A stretch of DNA of 64,000 nt from assembly GCA_021292165.1 (NCBI GenBank), contig CM037879.1, positions 20,297,525-20,361,524 of the forward strand. The letters run 5' to 3'. Each line of letters starts with the position of its first letter. Positions within the stretch are counted from its first letter, which is position 1. This document shows, piece after piece, positions 29,874-41,250 of the stretch. The notes below the pieces were generated by a model. That model had not been told where the DNA came from and did not search any database. It was given only the letters and a program-made list of their open reading frames with translations. This DNA comes from Shinisaurus crocodilurus (lineage: Eukaryota > Chordata > Lepidosauria > Squamata > Shinisauridae). Both the position numbers and the translations under genes were made by a program.

Positions 29874-30040
29874 CAGGGGTCCTCAAACTTTTTAAACAGG
29901 GGGCCAGTTCATTGTCCCTCAGACTGTTGAGGGGCCGGACTATAGTTTGTAAAAAAAAATAAACAAATGAATCAAGTAAAAAAAAGGACCCGGGTCCTTT
30001 TTTTTTTTTACCTGATAGGGGTGCATTTTTCCCCCTTAAA
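29874..30040 (+). mobile_element. hAT-like fragment (CAGGGGTCCTCAAAC)
   Basis: The left end CAGGGGTCCTCAAAC is followed by GGGGCCGGACTATAG. The right end is not identifiable. It includes the A/T-flanked palindrome AGGACCCGGGTCCT at 29985-29998. Confidence 0.55.
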
Positions 30041-30095
30041 TGGAAAGTTATTTTATTTATTTATTTATTTATTTCATTTTTATAGCGCCCAATAG

Positions 30096-30774
30096 CAGGG
30101 CCGGCGCCAGCGCTAGGCCAACAAGGCTGTTGCCTAGGGCGCGTAGCGGAAGAGGGCGCAGAACGCTGCGCTCCTCTTCGCTGCCGGCGCGCTCCTGCCC
30201 TGCCCGCCTCACCGAGAAAGCCAGGTCAGTGCGGGGGATTGCGCCCGGAGTAGTGGTGGGGCCGAGCCTGGGCGCCTCCCCCCCACCTTGCCTCGCCTCC
30301 GCGCCGCCTCCCACCTCGCCTCGCCTCTGCGCCGCCTCCCTCCCACCTCGCCTCGCTTCGCCTCTGCGCCGCCTCCCCCCCTGCGCCGCCTCCCCCCGCG
30401 CCACCTCCCCCCCACCTCACCTCGCTTCGCTTCGCCTACGCGCCGCCTCCCCCCCCCGACACCTACCTTTTCCGCGCTGTTTCCGGAGCCCCGCCCACGC
30501 TCTGTTTTGGCGGGAGGAACCAGGGCAACAGCCCTGTTGCTCTGGTTTCCCCCGGCCAAAAACAGAGCGCGGGGGTCCCTTTTCGGAGGAGGCGTGGGAA
30601 GGTAGGTGGGGGGCGGCAGCGGCAGCGGCAGCGTGCGGGGGGGGGTCCGGTGGCGGCGGGGGGGCGGGAGGTTGCAGAGCAGGGCTGCTTTCCGGAGCCC
30701 CCCCCACGGCACAAGAGGGGGGGGCGCTAAATATAATTTAGCCTAGGGCGCCAAACTGCCCTGCACCGGTCCTG
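30096..30774. mobile_element. GC-rich hAT element, perfect TSD
   Basis: 679 bp, CAGGGCCGGCGCC to GCACCGGTCCTG, with exact duplication CCCAATAG (30088-30095, 30775-30782). The interior is CpG-rich. It has a minisatellite of CGCCGCCTCCC/CACCTCGCCTCG units at 30285-30460 and a hairpin at about 30499-30571 (CGCTCTGTTTTGGC against GCCAAAAACAGAGCG). Long frames on both strands are low-complexity. Ends match 7818-7992. Confidence 0.9.
30285..30460 (+). repeat. GC-rich minisatellite inside hAT element
   Basis: Reiterated TCGCCTCGCTTCGCCTCTGC and GCCGCCTCCCCCC blocks, five or six imperfect copies. Confidence 0.8.
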
Positions 30775-30899
30775 CCCAATAGCCGAAGCTCTCTGGGCGG
30801 TTTACAGCAATTAACAAGACAGTCCCTGCCCGCAGGCTTACAATCTAAAAAGACACACGACACACAAGGAAAAATGAATGGGGAGGGAAGAAGAGGGAA

Positions 30900-31480
30900 T
30901 ATTAATGAATACTCCTGGCAGGGCTGGTGGTATTTGCATATATAGTTGCACAATTGTTTCATGCCTAACACGAATATGCCGTACTTTTGTTTTTGCCATC
31001 ACACAAATGAGCATACTCTGCTTCAATCCAAGGTAGCATTTTTGAAACATTAGAAATCTGACTTAGCTACATCAGCTCATACATAAAAGGTAAAACACCA
31101 CCACTAATTTTTCCATATTATGGAAAAGAATTAAAAGAATCGGCGCTTGAAGCTAAAGAGTTAAAAAAAAAGTCTGCTTCCGCCAATCGGCCGGCGGGCC
31201 GGAAAGTCCACCACAGGAACGTTTTCTTACCAATTTTTAAATCTGGATTACCCCATAAAGTCAGTTTACCGTGAAAAAATGGGTCAAACTGTAATAGACC
31301 CCAAATAACCCACGTAGTACCCATCCCCCCCGAAAAAAATAATACTCCACATTTTGGAAAGATATAATGAATAAAAGCAACACTAAAAATAAAACAAAAA
31401 TAAAAACTAGGGGAAAAAAACATTCTGGCTTCCACTGAAGGTGGCAAGGCAATCCATCTCACCTGCTCCCTTATTGATGA
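30900..31480 (-). pseudogene. L1/Tx1-like LINE fragment
   Basis: The minus strand shows PFFHGKLTLWGNPDLKIGKK at 31220-31280 and a decayed continuation. A segment with a (W)NPxLKIGxK pattern lies after the RT domain in L1-like ORF2. Frameshifted. Confidence 0.55.
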
Positions 31481-31744
31481 TCATCAAATACATGCTTAAA
31501 TCAAAAAGAACGCTGGGTGTTTTGTAAAATATTTAACTATGTATATCGTTTTTAAACTAATTATAAATCTATGCAAAATATAAAGGCATATCAAGCATAT
31601 AAAGTTACCTAAGACAAAAGTAAGAAGAAGAGAAAAAAGTGAGAAGCACGGTCTTGTTTATATATAGGTTGGCCAAATGCTCAGAACATTATCTAGTATA
31701 ACAGGATAAACACTGATGAACAGCCAGAAACTTTCCAGCTGAAC

Positions 31745-32820
31745 CAAATTAAACAGCTTCAGTAGAAATGGATGCAGCTGCAGGGGGAGAGCCTCCAGTG
31801 AAATGACTCTGAGAAGGCCCTATCCCATGTAATAAAACCTCTGCACCTCTGACAGAGGGCCAACATGAAGCAGGGCCCCTGGAGATGACCTACGTAAGTT
31901 CATATGGTCGGTACCTTGGTCCCTGGCTGTTTAATGTTTTAAAGGTCAACATCAGCATCTTGAATTGGGCCTAGAAACTTACTGAGACTGTGAAGTCACT
32001 TCAAAATTGGAGTTATATGCAGAGCTGATCTCAAGGGTAGGCATGATGATCAGGCACCTGCCAAAGGACCACACCCCAGCAGGGGGACTGCTGACAAGAG
32101 TCCCCTGGGCTTGATCCTCCTCTTCACCATTGGAGCCTGCTTAGTCACCTGCCTCTCGCTCCGGCCCAGACAAGGGTGGTGGTGAGAAGGAGCAGCAGGA
32201 GATGCCACGGCCTACTTGGTTCACTGACTCTCCGCCTGTCAAGCAAGGAAGTGGCAGCAATGAGGAGAAAGAGGAGGAAGAGGAGCAATAGTAGCAGCTG
32301 GTGACAATGAAGGTGACGGTATTGAAAGAGTGGTGCAGCAGAACCGACGGGAGAAATACATCCTCACTCCCCATTTCCCAGAGAAGGTTGTCTCTGCTAG
32401 GGCGACCAAAACTATTTCAGTACGAAAACCAGGTTGGAAGCCAGACTGAAGAGATCTAGGCAATCAGTTTAATCCAAGAACCTCTGGAGCTGGGTCAGCA
32501 CTATGCCCTGGAACACCCTCGCCAAGAATGACTCATTAGAAACCGCCCAAAAGTTAGTCAGAGGCATCAAGAGAAGGTTTCTTTCGGATCAAGGTTACCG
32601 TGACCTCCTTCATAGGGGTGGGGACCACTCTCTTCTTCGAGGGCGCACTAATCATTTCTTCCACCGAACAAGCCAGGCGCCCCGTAGCAGATTCAAGCTG
32701 CCAGGAAGGGAAGGGTGTAGTGTGTAAGTGGGTAGGCTTCACCTCTCCAAGGATTCTGTCTACATCCCAAGGCTGCACAAACTGAAAAGTATCCCACAAA
32801 AAAGGGACAGGTAGATGTTC
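31745..32820 (-). mobile_element. LINE-like dispersed repeat, unclassified
   Basis: TGAATTGGGCCTAGAAACTT and AGATGACCTACGTAAGTTCA resemble blocks at 10620-10700. Later GGTTGGAAGCCAGACTGAAG, AAGGTTACCGTGACCTCCTT and TCTGTCTACATCCCAAGGCT look like an older interspersed element. No ORF. Family unknown. Confidence 0.4.
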
Positions 32821-32839
32821 AGGGACATCCATCCCAGTC

Positions 32840-32977
32840 CAGGCTTCCCCAACCTGGAGGTCTCCAGATGTGTTGGACTACAACTCCCACAATTCTCAGT
32901 CATCATGGCCATGCTGGCTGAGGGTTGTGGGAGTTGTAGTCCAAAACATCTGGAAGGCACCAGCTTGGGGAAGGTTG
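32840..32977. mobile_element. palindromic hAT MITE
   Basis: 138 bp, CAGGCTTCCCCAACCTGG to CAGCTTGGGGAAGGTTG. The target duplication is no longer visible. Confidence 0.75.
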
Positions 32978-33079
32978 TGCACCACATTATTGGTATTTAA
33001 AGTACTGTAGTTTAGGGTTGCCCTGCTCCTATGTCATTTTAAAAATGCCTGGCTCACAGAAATGGCACAAGAGAGCACT

Positions 33080-33335
33080 TCGGAACATAAGAAGAGCCAT
33101 GCTGGATCAGATTGGTGGCCATCACTACGAAACTGTGGAAGTGAATTCCTCTGTCACGCCTCCCCTTACTCACCTCTTTTTGAAGCTAAACAATCCCAGC
33201 TGCTGTCACCTTTCCTCACAGGGGAGTTGCTCCAGCCCCTTGATCATTTTAGTTGCCCTTTTCTGCACTTTCCCCAACTCTACAATATCTTTTTTTAGGT
33301 GCAGTGACCAGAACTGTACACAGTATTCTAAGTAT
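33080..33335 (-). pseudogene. CR1 LINE fragment (antisense)
   Basis: Reverse complement carries CTGTGTACAGTTCTGGTCAC and AGAGTTGGGGAAAGTGCAGA (CVQFW and ELGKVQK coding), then a deletion to the AACTTCC...GCTTATG tail. Decayed. Confidence 0.75.
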
Positions 33336-34105
33336 AAAGATAAAATGGGGGGGACGGGACTTCAACTGCTTAATTTCGGAGAGTTGAAAGCAAGGGATTA
33401 GGGTGAGCTTCTTCTTTTCTGAAGTGGCAACCTATGATTGATTGACAGGAAGATATTGGAGACGGCCTGCTGCATAGTTTTCATTTTCTTTCTGCTTGAT
33501 GAAGTTCTCCCCCCCCCCCCAAATCTTGGCTCCTACAGTGGGAACCGCACAGAGGCTAAGTGAACGGAAAGCTTTAAAAAAATGAAATAAAAGAGAGAAA
33601 TGCTGTGTCACTGCTTCCTGTGACCCAAAGCACAGATTTATTTCCAACAATCTTTTGTGTTAGAGTCAAGGGCTAAAAACTGTCCCGTGTCTCTAGAAAT
33701 GGTGGAATATGCAATGTTCACTTCTGTCATGGGCATGGTCTCCCTCACTTTTTTATTTGCATTTCTTAAATAGCATTCTGCCCCCCCCCCCAAAAAAAAA
33801 ACGCTTTTTAAAAAACCTTTAAACCAGAGGTGGTGAGTCATTTTTTGTTTGGGATCCATATTGCCAAAATTTAAATTAGCCAGCGTCCTGCATCATAAAC
33901 CACACATGATCATTCTCTTCATCTCTCACAGGCTCACAGAAGAATGCACTCTTACACATGCAGGAACATACATACTTTCTAAGTGTTGTCATGTGTGAGG
34001 CTTAAATTGCCTTTGTTTTAGATCATTCTAATTCAAATGAAAAGCCTACTTTGTCAGCAGCACTCTTTCAATTAATCTTCTGGAACTTACACATCCATGC
34101 TGGCG
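33336..34105. other. unannotated stretch
   Basis: Several C and A runs (33510, 33781). No family or gene recognised. Confidence 0.4.
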
Positions 34106-34109
34106 ATCG

Positions 34110-34775
34110 GTTTAGATATCTATGGTGCGCCCACGCCTGGAATGCTGTGTACAGTTCTGGTCACTGCACCTGAAAAAGGATATTGTAGAGTTGGGAAAAG
34201 TGCAGAAAAGAGCAACTAAAATGATCAAGGGACTGGAGCAACTCCGCTATGAGGAAAGGTGACAGCAGCTGGGATTGTTTAGTTTAGAAAAAAGGTGAGT
34301 GCCGGGAGACAGGACAAAGCTGTGCAAAGTTATGCATGGTGTGGAGAAAGTGGACAGAGAGACATTTTTCTCCCTCATAACTAGAACCCAATGGGGTCAT
34401 CCCATGAAACTAATTGGTGGGAGATTCAGGACAGATAAAAGGAAGTACTTCTTCACACGGCGCATAGTTAAACTATGGAATTCACTTCCACAGGATGTAG
34501 TGATGGCCACCAGTTTGGATGGCTTTAAAAGGGGACTGGACAAATTCATGGAGGAGAAGGCTATCAGTGGCTACTAGTCCTGATGGCTTTATGCTACCTC
34601 TATTATTAGAGGCGGTATGCCTATGTACTCCAGTTGCTGGGGAACATGGGTGGGAGAGTGCTGTTGCTGCTTGTGGGATCTCATGGGCAGCTGGTTGGCC
34701 ATTGTGTGAACAGAGTGCTGGACCAGATGGACCCTTGGTCTGATCCAACACGGCTCTTCTTATGTTCTTATATCT
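34110..34775 (+). pseudogene. CR1 LINE C-terminus and 3' UTR
   Basis: A 92-codon frame (34299-34577) with GDRTKLCKVMHGVEKVDRET, then LIGGRFRTDKRKYFFTRR and VKLWNSLPQDVVMATS, ending LDKFMEEKAISGY. This is the conserved CR1 ORF2 C-terminus. Upstream, VEYC(V)QFW-type coding starts near 34120 in another frame, with an internal stop at 34260. The 3' UTR ends in CAACACGGCTCTTCTTATGT at 34748-34767. Confidence 0.85.
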
Positions 34776-34906
34776 GTCAAGAGTAATCTGTCCCTCCTCT
34801 GACAGCCCACTGGGGAGGGAGGAAGAGGGAGAGGGAAGAAGAGGGAGAGGGAGAGAGAATAGGGGGTGGGCAGAAAGAGAGAGAGAAAAGGAGGTGGTCC
34901 CACCCA

Positions 34907-34932
34907 TTAATTAATTAATTAATTAATTAATA
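34907..34932. repeat. (TTAA)n microsatellite
   Basis: About six TTAA units at the start of a decayed LINE tail. Confidence 0.85.
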
Positions 34933-35640
34933 TTTCTAGGCCACCTTTCAGGGTAGGACCCCTCCCAAGGCAGCTTGCCACAATAAAATAGATGGCTACA
35001 GTGATAAAACTGATGGCAGAGCACAATAGCAGCAGCAGACTTCACCCAAACAAACACACACATACACAGGGCTTGTTTCTAAGTGGATGCTTTTGAAAAA
35101 GTAAATAACAGTAACATAAGATTTCTTAGATGCTATAAGCTTGATGGTTACAGACTTCGTAAGTTCAGTTTCTTAAATATTACTTATTATGTGAGGAAAG
35201 GATAACACAGGTCAAGTCCCTTTGCTTAAAACCAAGTGTCAGTTAAGTCTCTTAACTGTTAGAATGGCCTAACTGTTAGGGTGAGGGAGAATGGAATTTC
35301 TAACTTGTTGCTAAGCAATGTCCAGCATTCCCTCCCCTGATTCAATCAAGTGGCTTGTTCCACTGAACCCTGCCCCCTGACTTCTCAGAGAAGCTTGGTT
35401 TCTGCCTTTGCCCTTTAACTAGACTATAACAGTCTAGCTTGACCCTTTACTGGGCAGTCAACTTAAAAAAAATCCTCCCTGCAGAGTTGACATCTTCTTG
35501 CCGCATACTCCAACAAGAACAGCAAAAATTTCATGAAAACAACAGTAAAACATAAAGGCCAGAGAAAACAAGTACGTTTCCAGGGCCTTCCTAAAAGCCT
35601 GCAATGATGGGGACTGATGGAGCCCCGCGGGTTAATTAAC
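34933..35640. other. decayed LINE tail and unannotated stretch
   Basis: TTCTAGGCCACCTTTCAGGG and GGCAGCTTGCCACAATAAAA resemble other LINE 3' tails here. From about 35045 to 35520 I see nothing classifiable. LINE-like text resumes at 35530-35620. Confidence 0.4.
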
Positions 35641-36600
35641 CCACGGTGGCTTATCGTGACGTGCCAACCGTCCCAGTGTGTGTGTCACTCACTTGGTACG
35701 TTTGGTTGTCTGCATCATCCTACCAACCATGTCTGTATCATCCTCACTTGATTGTCTGTATCATCCTATCAAGTTATAAAACAGCCATCTATATCCACCC
35801 TTTAGGTCTGAAATTTCAAGGCATGTGTGTCATCTTTTTAGGAGCCTTTCTGGAGCCATGACAAAAGAAAAGGATGCCCCATTATTTTTAAATGACCATT
35901 CATTCAGACAGGAATTTCTCTCTCTGTGTCTCTCTCTGTCTCTCTCTCTGTCTTGTGTAAGCAGTGGGCAAGGGAAGAAAGTTACACAACTGGTTCTTTA
36001 GCAAGGGCAGAAAAGAGTCAGGGAAACAATGGTTCGCTTGATAGCTTAAACCACAGCATCATGAGTTCTGAAAAGTACACTTATGGGATTGCACACTAAT
36101 AAGAACATCCTGCACCATTTGGAAAGCGACAGGATGCTGCTGCTGCAAGGCTGACGGGTTGAACGTCCTGGCTGACTCCTAGAGAACCGGGGAGGCGGCA
36201 AGGATGAGGCACGCACATTCTGCAGCCTTCCTGCAGTCTCATTCCCAAAATACCAAACTGCAGTGGCCAATTGCTGTCATGCATCTTCCGCTATGAGTCA
36301 ACCCTAAGACTTTGGGAAAGCCTGCCGCTTCCTGACCACAGGGATGACCCTTGGGGTGGAGGAAACGATGCCTTACCAGCCCCCGTTTCTTGGCAGGAAT
36401 CCTTCATGCTTCACTGCTGACCTTGAATGAGACACAGCGAGCACAGCACAGCGGTTGCTGCTCTGACCCCAGTGCCTCAGCCTCCCCGCAGCCCTTGGAA
36501 AAAGGAAGCAGGGTTGTTGCAATCACCGGGAAAAGCATGGATCTGTCAATGCCTGCAAGTGGTGCTGGTACCATCAACAGCAGACGTTCCACCACGGAGG
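35641..36600. other. unannotated stretch
   Basis: Contains a (TC)n run at 35919-35952 and, from 36060, GC-richer sequence. No motif-bearing frame. Confidence 0.4.
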
Positions 36601-36608
36601 ATAACAGG

Positions 36609-36737
36609 CAGCCTTCCCCAACCTGGAGCCCTCCAGATGTGTTGGAATGCAATTCCCCCCATCCCCAGGAGCATGGCCATTGGCTGGGAATGCTGGGAGT
36701 TGTAGGCCAACACAACTGAAGGGCTTGGGGAAGGCTC
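36609..36737. mobile_element. palindromic hAT MITE
   Basis: CAGCCTTCCCCAACCTGG to TTGGGGAAGGCTC, with the ACAACTG...-type interior of the family. No clear duplication. Confidence 0.75.
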
Positions 36738-36816
36738 ACCTGAGGTTTGAACATAAGAAGAGACCGTACAATAAATGAGTCAGACGATTGGTCCACACAG
36801 CATAGCATTGTCTATA

Positions 36817-36951
36817 CAGGTTTGGGGAACGGGTGGCCCTCAAGGTGTTGTTGGCCTGCAACTCCCATCATCCATGACCATTGGCTGTGCTGGCTGTGGC
36901 TGATGGGAGTTACAGTCCAACATCTCAAGGGCCACAGGTTCCCCATCCCTG
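36817..36951. mobile_element. palindromic hAT MITE, divergent subfamily
   Basis: CAGGTTTGGGGAACGGGTGG to CACAGGTTCCCCATCCCTG, with TGCAACTCCCATCATCC in the middle. Flanks (TGTCTATA, GTCTACAC) are similar but offset by one base. Confidence 0.65.
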
Positions 36952-36987
36952 GTCTACACCGACTGGCAGCATCTCTCTGGAGTTTCG

Positions 36988-37705
36988 GGTTTTTCCAGCT
37001 CTATGGTGCAACCACACTTAGAATACTGTGTACAGTTCTGGTTACCTCACTTAAAAGAGGATATTGTAGAGTTGGGAAAAGTGCAGAAAAGCACAACTAA
37101 AATGATCAAGGGGCTGGAGCAACTCCCCTGTGAGGAAAGGTTACAATATCTGGGATTATTTAGCTTAGAAAAAAGGCAAGTAAGGGCGACATGATAGAGG
37201 TGTACAAAATTATTCATGGTGCAGAGAAAGTGGACAGGGAGACATTATGATGCCTCTCATAATACTAGAAACCGTTGGGGTCATCCGATGAAGCTGATTG
37301 GTGGGAAGTTCAGGACAGACAAAAGGAAGGACTTCTTCACACAGCGCAGAGTTAAACTAGGGATTTCACTTCCACAAGGTGTAGTGATGGCATTGGCTAC
37401 CAATCTGGATGGCTTTAAAAGGGGATTGGACAAATTCATGGAGGAGAAGGCTATCAATGGCTACTAGTCCTGATGGCTATATGTACTATACTGACTATAA
37501 TGGCTATACTGCCGGTATCAGAGGCAGTATGCCTATGTACACCTGACCTGTTGCTGGGGAACATGAGCAGGAGGGTGCTATTGCACTCATGCCCTGCTTC
37601 TGGGTTTCCCTGTGGACAGCAGCTGGTTGGGCACTGTGTGAACAGAATGCTGGACTAGATGGACCTTGGTCTTATCCAGCATCACTCTTCTTATGTTCTT
37701 GAGAT
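36988..37705 (+). pseudogene. CR1 LINE C-terminus and 3' UTR
   Basis: Plus-strand coding: [20 protein letters not shown] (37015), [29 protein letters not shown] to 37194. After a frame break comes RFRTDKRKDFFTQRRVKLG-like text and LDKFMEEKAINGY ending at 37467. The tail ends CTTCTTATGTTCTTGA at 37700. The same family as 34110-34775 and more complete upstream. Confidence 0.85.
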
Positions 37706-37711
37706 TTCATA

Positions 37712-37868
37712 GATCATAGAGTTGGATGGAGCCTACAAGGCTGTGGAATCCACCCCCCTGCTCAATGCAGGAAACTAGAGGAGGGGTCTCCCATCCAAGT
37801 AATAACCAGGCCTGACCCTGCTTAGCTTTCCAAGCTCAGACAAGCTGAGCCCGCGTAAGCCACAATAC
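37712..37868 (-). mobile_element. 5S-rRNA-derived SINE (antisense)
   Basis: TCATAGATCATAGAGTTGGA tail, body, and GGTCTCCCATCCAAGTAATA with ACCAGGCCTGACCCTGCTTA. Beyond that, TTCCAAGCTCAGACAAGCTGA extends the 5S match toward its A-box. Longest 5S head in the window. Confidence 0.8.
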
Positions 37869-38046
37869 TGTGGAGTGGAACTGGGTCCTTCTCCTTGTGC
37901 TCTGCCGCTAAACTGTGGCCCTTCCCCCAAAATGCACAGGACAAACAGAAACTGTACACAGCGGAAGTGTCATTTTTCAAGAGCTACTTTGCTATGCTTT
38001 TCTCTCATTGTGCACAAAATACAGGAGACACGCTCAATGAGAAACG

Positions 38047-38181
38047 TTAAGGGTGCAATCCTATGCCTGTTTAGACGGGGGGGGGGAGTCCTACAACTCC
38101 CAGCATTCCCCAGCCACTGGCTGGGGAATGCTGAGGGTTGTAGGACTTTTTTTTCTGTCTAAACATAGGATTGCACCCTAA
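38047..38181. mobile_element. palindromic MITE (GGTGCAATCCTATGC)
   Basis: The arms GGGTGCAATCCTATGCC and CATAGGATTGCACCCTA enclose CTACAACTCCCAGCATTCCC and its inverse. Relatives at 45530, 53325 and 61963. Confidence 0.8.
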
Positions 38182-38182
38182 A

Positions 38183-38679
38183 CTGGCCTTTTAGGGTGAC
38201 TGAATGGAACAACAATATGGGCAGAAGCAGGCACAAGAGTGAACATGGTACGGGGAATTTCATTAACGCTGATGCCACGAATTATGTTATTGGGATGCCA
38301 AAACATAGCCGGTAAAGGCAGGTGACGTGGTGGCATGCTTAAGATGTAGATGACTCATTACAGAAAGATCATTAGTAATCTCCTGGAAAGCTATACATGC
38401 CCCCAAAATTGAGGAATGGCTTGTTGAAGAGATGTCAAGTTCGGCAATGAGAGAGAGAGAGATGCACAATGAAAAGAATAAGCTATTTATCTTTTTATCT
38501 CCAAAGAGATTTGAAGAAGGTGTCCATAAGAGATGCTTTCCCAGTTTACAACTTAAAAGGATATTGTTACAATATCAATAGCCATGCTGCTTCTGCTTTG
38601 TTTTTGGTGTTCTGATTTGTTTTGATTTTGCCCTCCCCCAAAGAAAAACCCTGCAAGTAAATGATTAAATATTGTAAGA

Positions 38680-38680
<1 letters not shown>
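38183..38680. other. unannotated stretch
   Basis: No repeat or gene recognised. Confidence 0.4.
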
Positions 38681-38715
<35 letters not shown>

Positions 38716-38716
38716 A
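38681..38716. repeat. (GAT)n microsatellite
   Basis: Twelve GAT units. The poly-His frame on the minus strand is this repeat. Confidence 0.95.
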
Positions 38717-39690
38717 TAATTTAAAAGGGGTGGGTATTGCTGGAGAGAGAAAGAGAGGAAGAGTCTGAGAGAGAAAAATCCATTTGTCTTTAATGAACAA
38801 CCATGCATGGCGATGCATTAATCATGGGTGCATTGGTTATATTCATAAAAGTAAAATTCAGGGAGCACTGCAAAGCTGGATTCTAGCATTTTATCTTTTT
38901 TAATGTCAAGAAACTGTCTTCCAGAGTTCATAATTCATATAAAATTATGGCTAAGCCTGCAATGTGCTTCCCATCTCAATGGGAGTCACTGAAGGGAAAG
39001 TTGAAGATTAACAGCCCAATCTCTCTGAGCTGCTTTGCTGACACTGGATCAATTTACATAGTCATTTTTTGAGCTGGACGAGTCACTCCAAGGTGACTTT
39101 CCCATTCAATGTTGACACGATTTTAAAAAAATGGTTTTGTGAAAGGGGCCCTATGGCATAAAACCACTTGCTACCACAGCCTGAACAATGCTGAAAGCCA
39201 AAATTCAGTCGCATTGATTTCAGCTGTAAGAGTTAAATATGTGCTTACATCCTTCCCACTGAAATCAGTAGGACTTTAAAGTGGTTTGCTTTGTCTGCAC
39301 ATTGCCCAGAAACTTTGCAATTCTGTTTTACCCCTTAGATTTTCAAATGATTTTACTGTTTAGTATTAGTTTGCAATTTCAACATTGCAGGATGTGGTTG
39401 TTTCTGTTTTTCAAATTCTGAAAACAAGTGCTCTTTTGTTAAAAGAAGAAGAAAGGGAAGAGGAAGAGGAAGCAGCAGCAGCAGCTAAGGAAAAAGAGCA
39501 TGTAAAGAATGTATTTCCCTCACAACTACCGGATCTGGGCTGAGCTCCTGTGTTGTTGAGCTCCTGTGTTAGAACATTGTCCTCCAGAGAGACTTGGGTT
39601 ATGGCAACCCCCACTTGAGACATTACAGCTGCAATGCTAGGACCTCTAGGAGGGTGTCCCCAGGACCGTAGAATGCTTGGTCCGCCCTTG
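38717..39690. other. unannotated stretch
   Basis: Includes purine-rich AGAAGAAGAAAGGGAAGAGG near 39445. Fragments such as CACTGAAATCAGTAGGAC (39256) resemble old MITE interiors. Nothing firm. Confidence 0.4.
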
Positions 39691-39809
39691 GAGGCAGAGA
39701 TTTGACCTTGGAAAACCCTTCCAGCTGCTGCAGAAATCTCCACCACCCTTGCCTCAACTCCATTGGCCATGCTGGTTGGGGATTATGGGAGCTGTAGCCA
39801 ACATACAAA

Positions 39810-39896
39810 CTGGGTTCAGAAAACACGATAACCCACACCCAAGGGTTGAATGTGGGTTGTCATTGAAACATGGGTTATTATGTTGTCTGAACCCAG
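39810..39896. mobile_element. foldback MITE CTGGGTTC...GAACCCAG
   Basis: 87 bp with CTGGGTTCAGAAAACACG and TTATGTTGTCTGAACCCAG ends. Same family as 40006, 57339 and 57448. Confidence 0.75.
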
Positions 39897-40005
39897 CCAA
39901 GATAGCAAGCTATGGTGAACAACCCACAGTTCGCAACCCAACAGGAAACCATAGCTTCTCTTCATGGGTTGTTCATGGTTAACAAGCCATGGCTTGTTAG
40001 CGCAG

Positions 40006-40100
40006 CTGGGCTCAGACAACATAGTGACATGGTTCAACACCGATCCACCTCAACCCACACTCAACTCTTGAGTGTGGGTTATCATGTTGTCTGAACCCAG
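40006..40100. mobile_element. foldback MITE CTGGGCTC...GAACCCAG
   Basis: 95 bp with CTGGGCTCAGACAACATAG and ATCATGTTGTCTGAACCCAG ends. Together with 39810-39896 it may form one larger foldback. Confidence 0.75.
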
Positions 40101-40129
40101 TCATTGTTGTGAGCTATGTCTGTTGTAAT

Positions 40130-40345
40130 GCAAAGTATTTTGGAGTGGCCTGGTTTTGAATGGGTAATTAAAGACCCATTAGCTTTACAAAAGACCTGCT
40201 CCTGGTGGAGATGAGAAGGGCTACAATAATTGGTTTTTGATGTGGATCGACACAGCTGCCTGCATTTTTCAACTCACCTTGGCAGTGTAGCTATGGGGAC
40301 TCTCCAGATGAGCACATGCACTTCAAAATTTAACACTACACTACT
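40130..40345 (+). mobile_element. hAT-like MITE (CACTACACTACTG end)
   Basis: TTTTGGAGTGGCCTGGTTTT, GTGGATCGACACAGCTGCCT, GTAGCTATGGGGACTCTCCA, then ACACTACACTACTG. Same family as 2697-2912. Confidence 0.6.
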
Positions 40346-40387
40346 GTCAACACATCTGGAAGACACCAGGTTGGGGAAGGCTGCTCT
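40346..40387 (+). mobile_element. right arm of hAT MITE
   Basis: ACATCTGGAAGACACCAGGT followed by TGGGGAAGGCTG. Only the right half remains. Confidence 0.65.
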
Positions 40388-40689
40388 AGTTTAGCCTTAT
40401 TCTCATTCTGCTTTGGCCGCCATGGCACTGCATGTCAAGTTCAACAGTACAGAGCAATAGGTTTGTTCGTAGAAAGCAGCCATTGCCGACTTCATGGAGA
40501 GAGCCTGTGAATGTAGATTGTCTTCATTTATCAGACTCAGCTGTAAAATCAAACACAAACACTTACATGAAGTATTTATACCCACCAGCTGAGCTGAGAA
40601 GGAAGAACAGCTTGGGAGAACAAGAGTAGCACAGAAAGGCTGGAATCCTAGGCACGATTACCTGGGAATAAATCCCATTGGACTCAGTG

Positions 40690-41090
40690 GGATTTATTTT
40701 ACTTATTAAAATATTTATACACTGCACTTTCCACTCTAAAGAACCCTCAAGGTGGCTTAACAAGCAACGTGAAGTTAAAACAATCTTAGTTCACTAAAAA
40801 CATTACTCAAAAAACCCCTGACAAAAGAGCCATGCAGCATAATAGTGCTGTTATCTTGTGCTGAAATGCCATCAAGGAAGGGACCAAAACTGACCTCTTG
40901 TGGTAGAGGATCCAAGAGTTTGGGTGCCACAATAGAGAAGGTCCTGCCCCAAGAGTGCCCCCACCAATTGTACTTCTGTCCGTGCTGGTGGGGCATGGAG
41001 CAGGGCCTCCTCCGAATCTTAGCGGCCACGTAGGCTTATGAGGGAGAAAGTGGTCCTTCCAGTAAAGATGCATAGGATTGAGCTGTAGAG
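40690..41090 (-). mobile_element. LINE-like dispersed repeat, unclassified
   Basis: Starts in an ATTT-like tail (40688-40730), then CCCTCAAGGTGGCTTAACAA, GGTGCCACAATAGAGAAGGT and GGGCCTCCTCCGAATCTTAG. This layout matches 10264-10719. Confidence 0.5.
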
Positions 41091-41250
41091 GTGCAATTCC
41101 ACTGTTCCAACAGAAAACCCACAGATTGTGCCTTAAAGCTATCAAGCACTCCCTCTAATAACGAACTCAGGTGGACAGTGTCAACAGAAAAGTGGAATAC
41201 TGAAGGGGCAAGCAGTGGAATGCCCTGTTTGAGCTTCTTATAGCTTATAG

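Larger units (their letters stand above)
30048..30870 (-). mobile_element. L2-like 3' tail hosting a hAT element
   Basis: TTTATTTCATTTTTATAGCG followed by CCCAATAG, and after the insert CCGAAGCTCTCTGGGCGGTT with TACAG. The order equals the antisense L2 tail at 15995-16135. Confidence 0.7.

Noticed and set aside
30040..30741. A 233-codon plus-strand frame and overlapping minus-strand frames
   Set aside because: All are translations of the GC-rich minisatellite inside the hAT element. Low-complexity with no start context or domain.
37712..37868. Possible 5S rRNA gene
   Set aside because: Only part of 5S is present, with a CR1-like tail and no terminator T-run at the 5S end. It is a SINE.
38681..38716. 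Poly-histidine protein on the minus strand
   Set aside because: Translation of a (GAT)n microsatellite.
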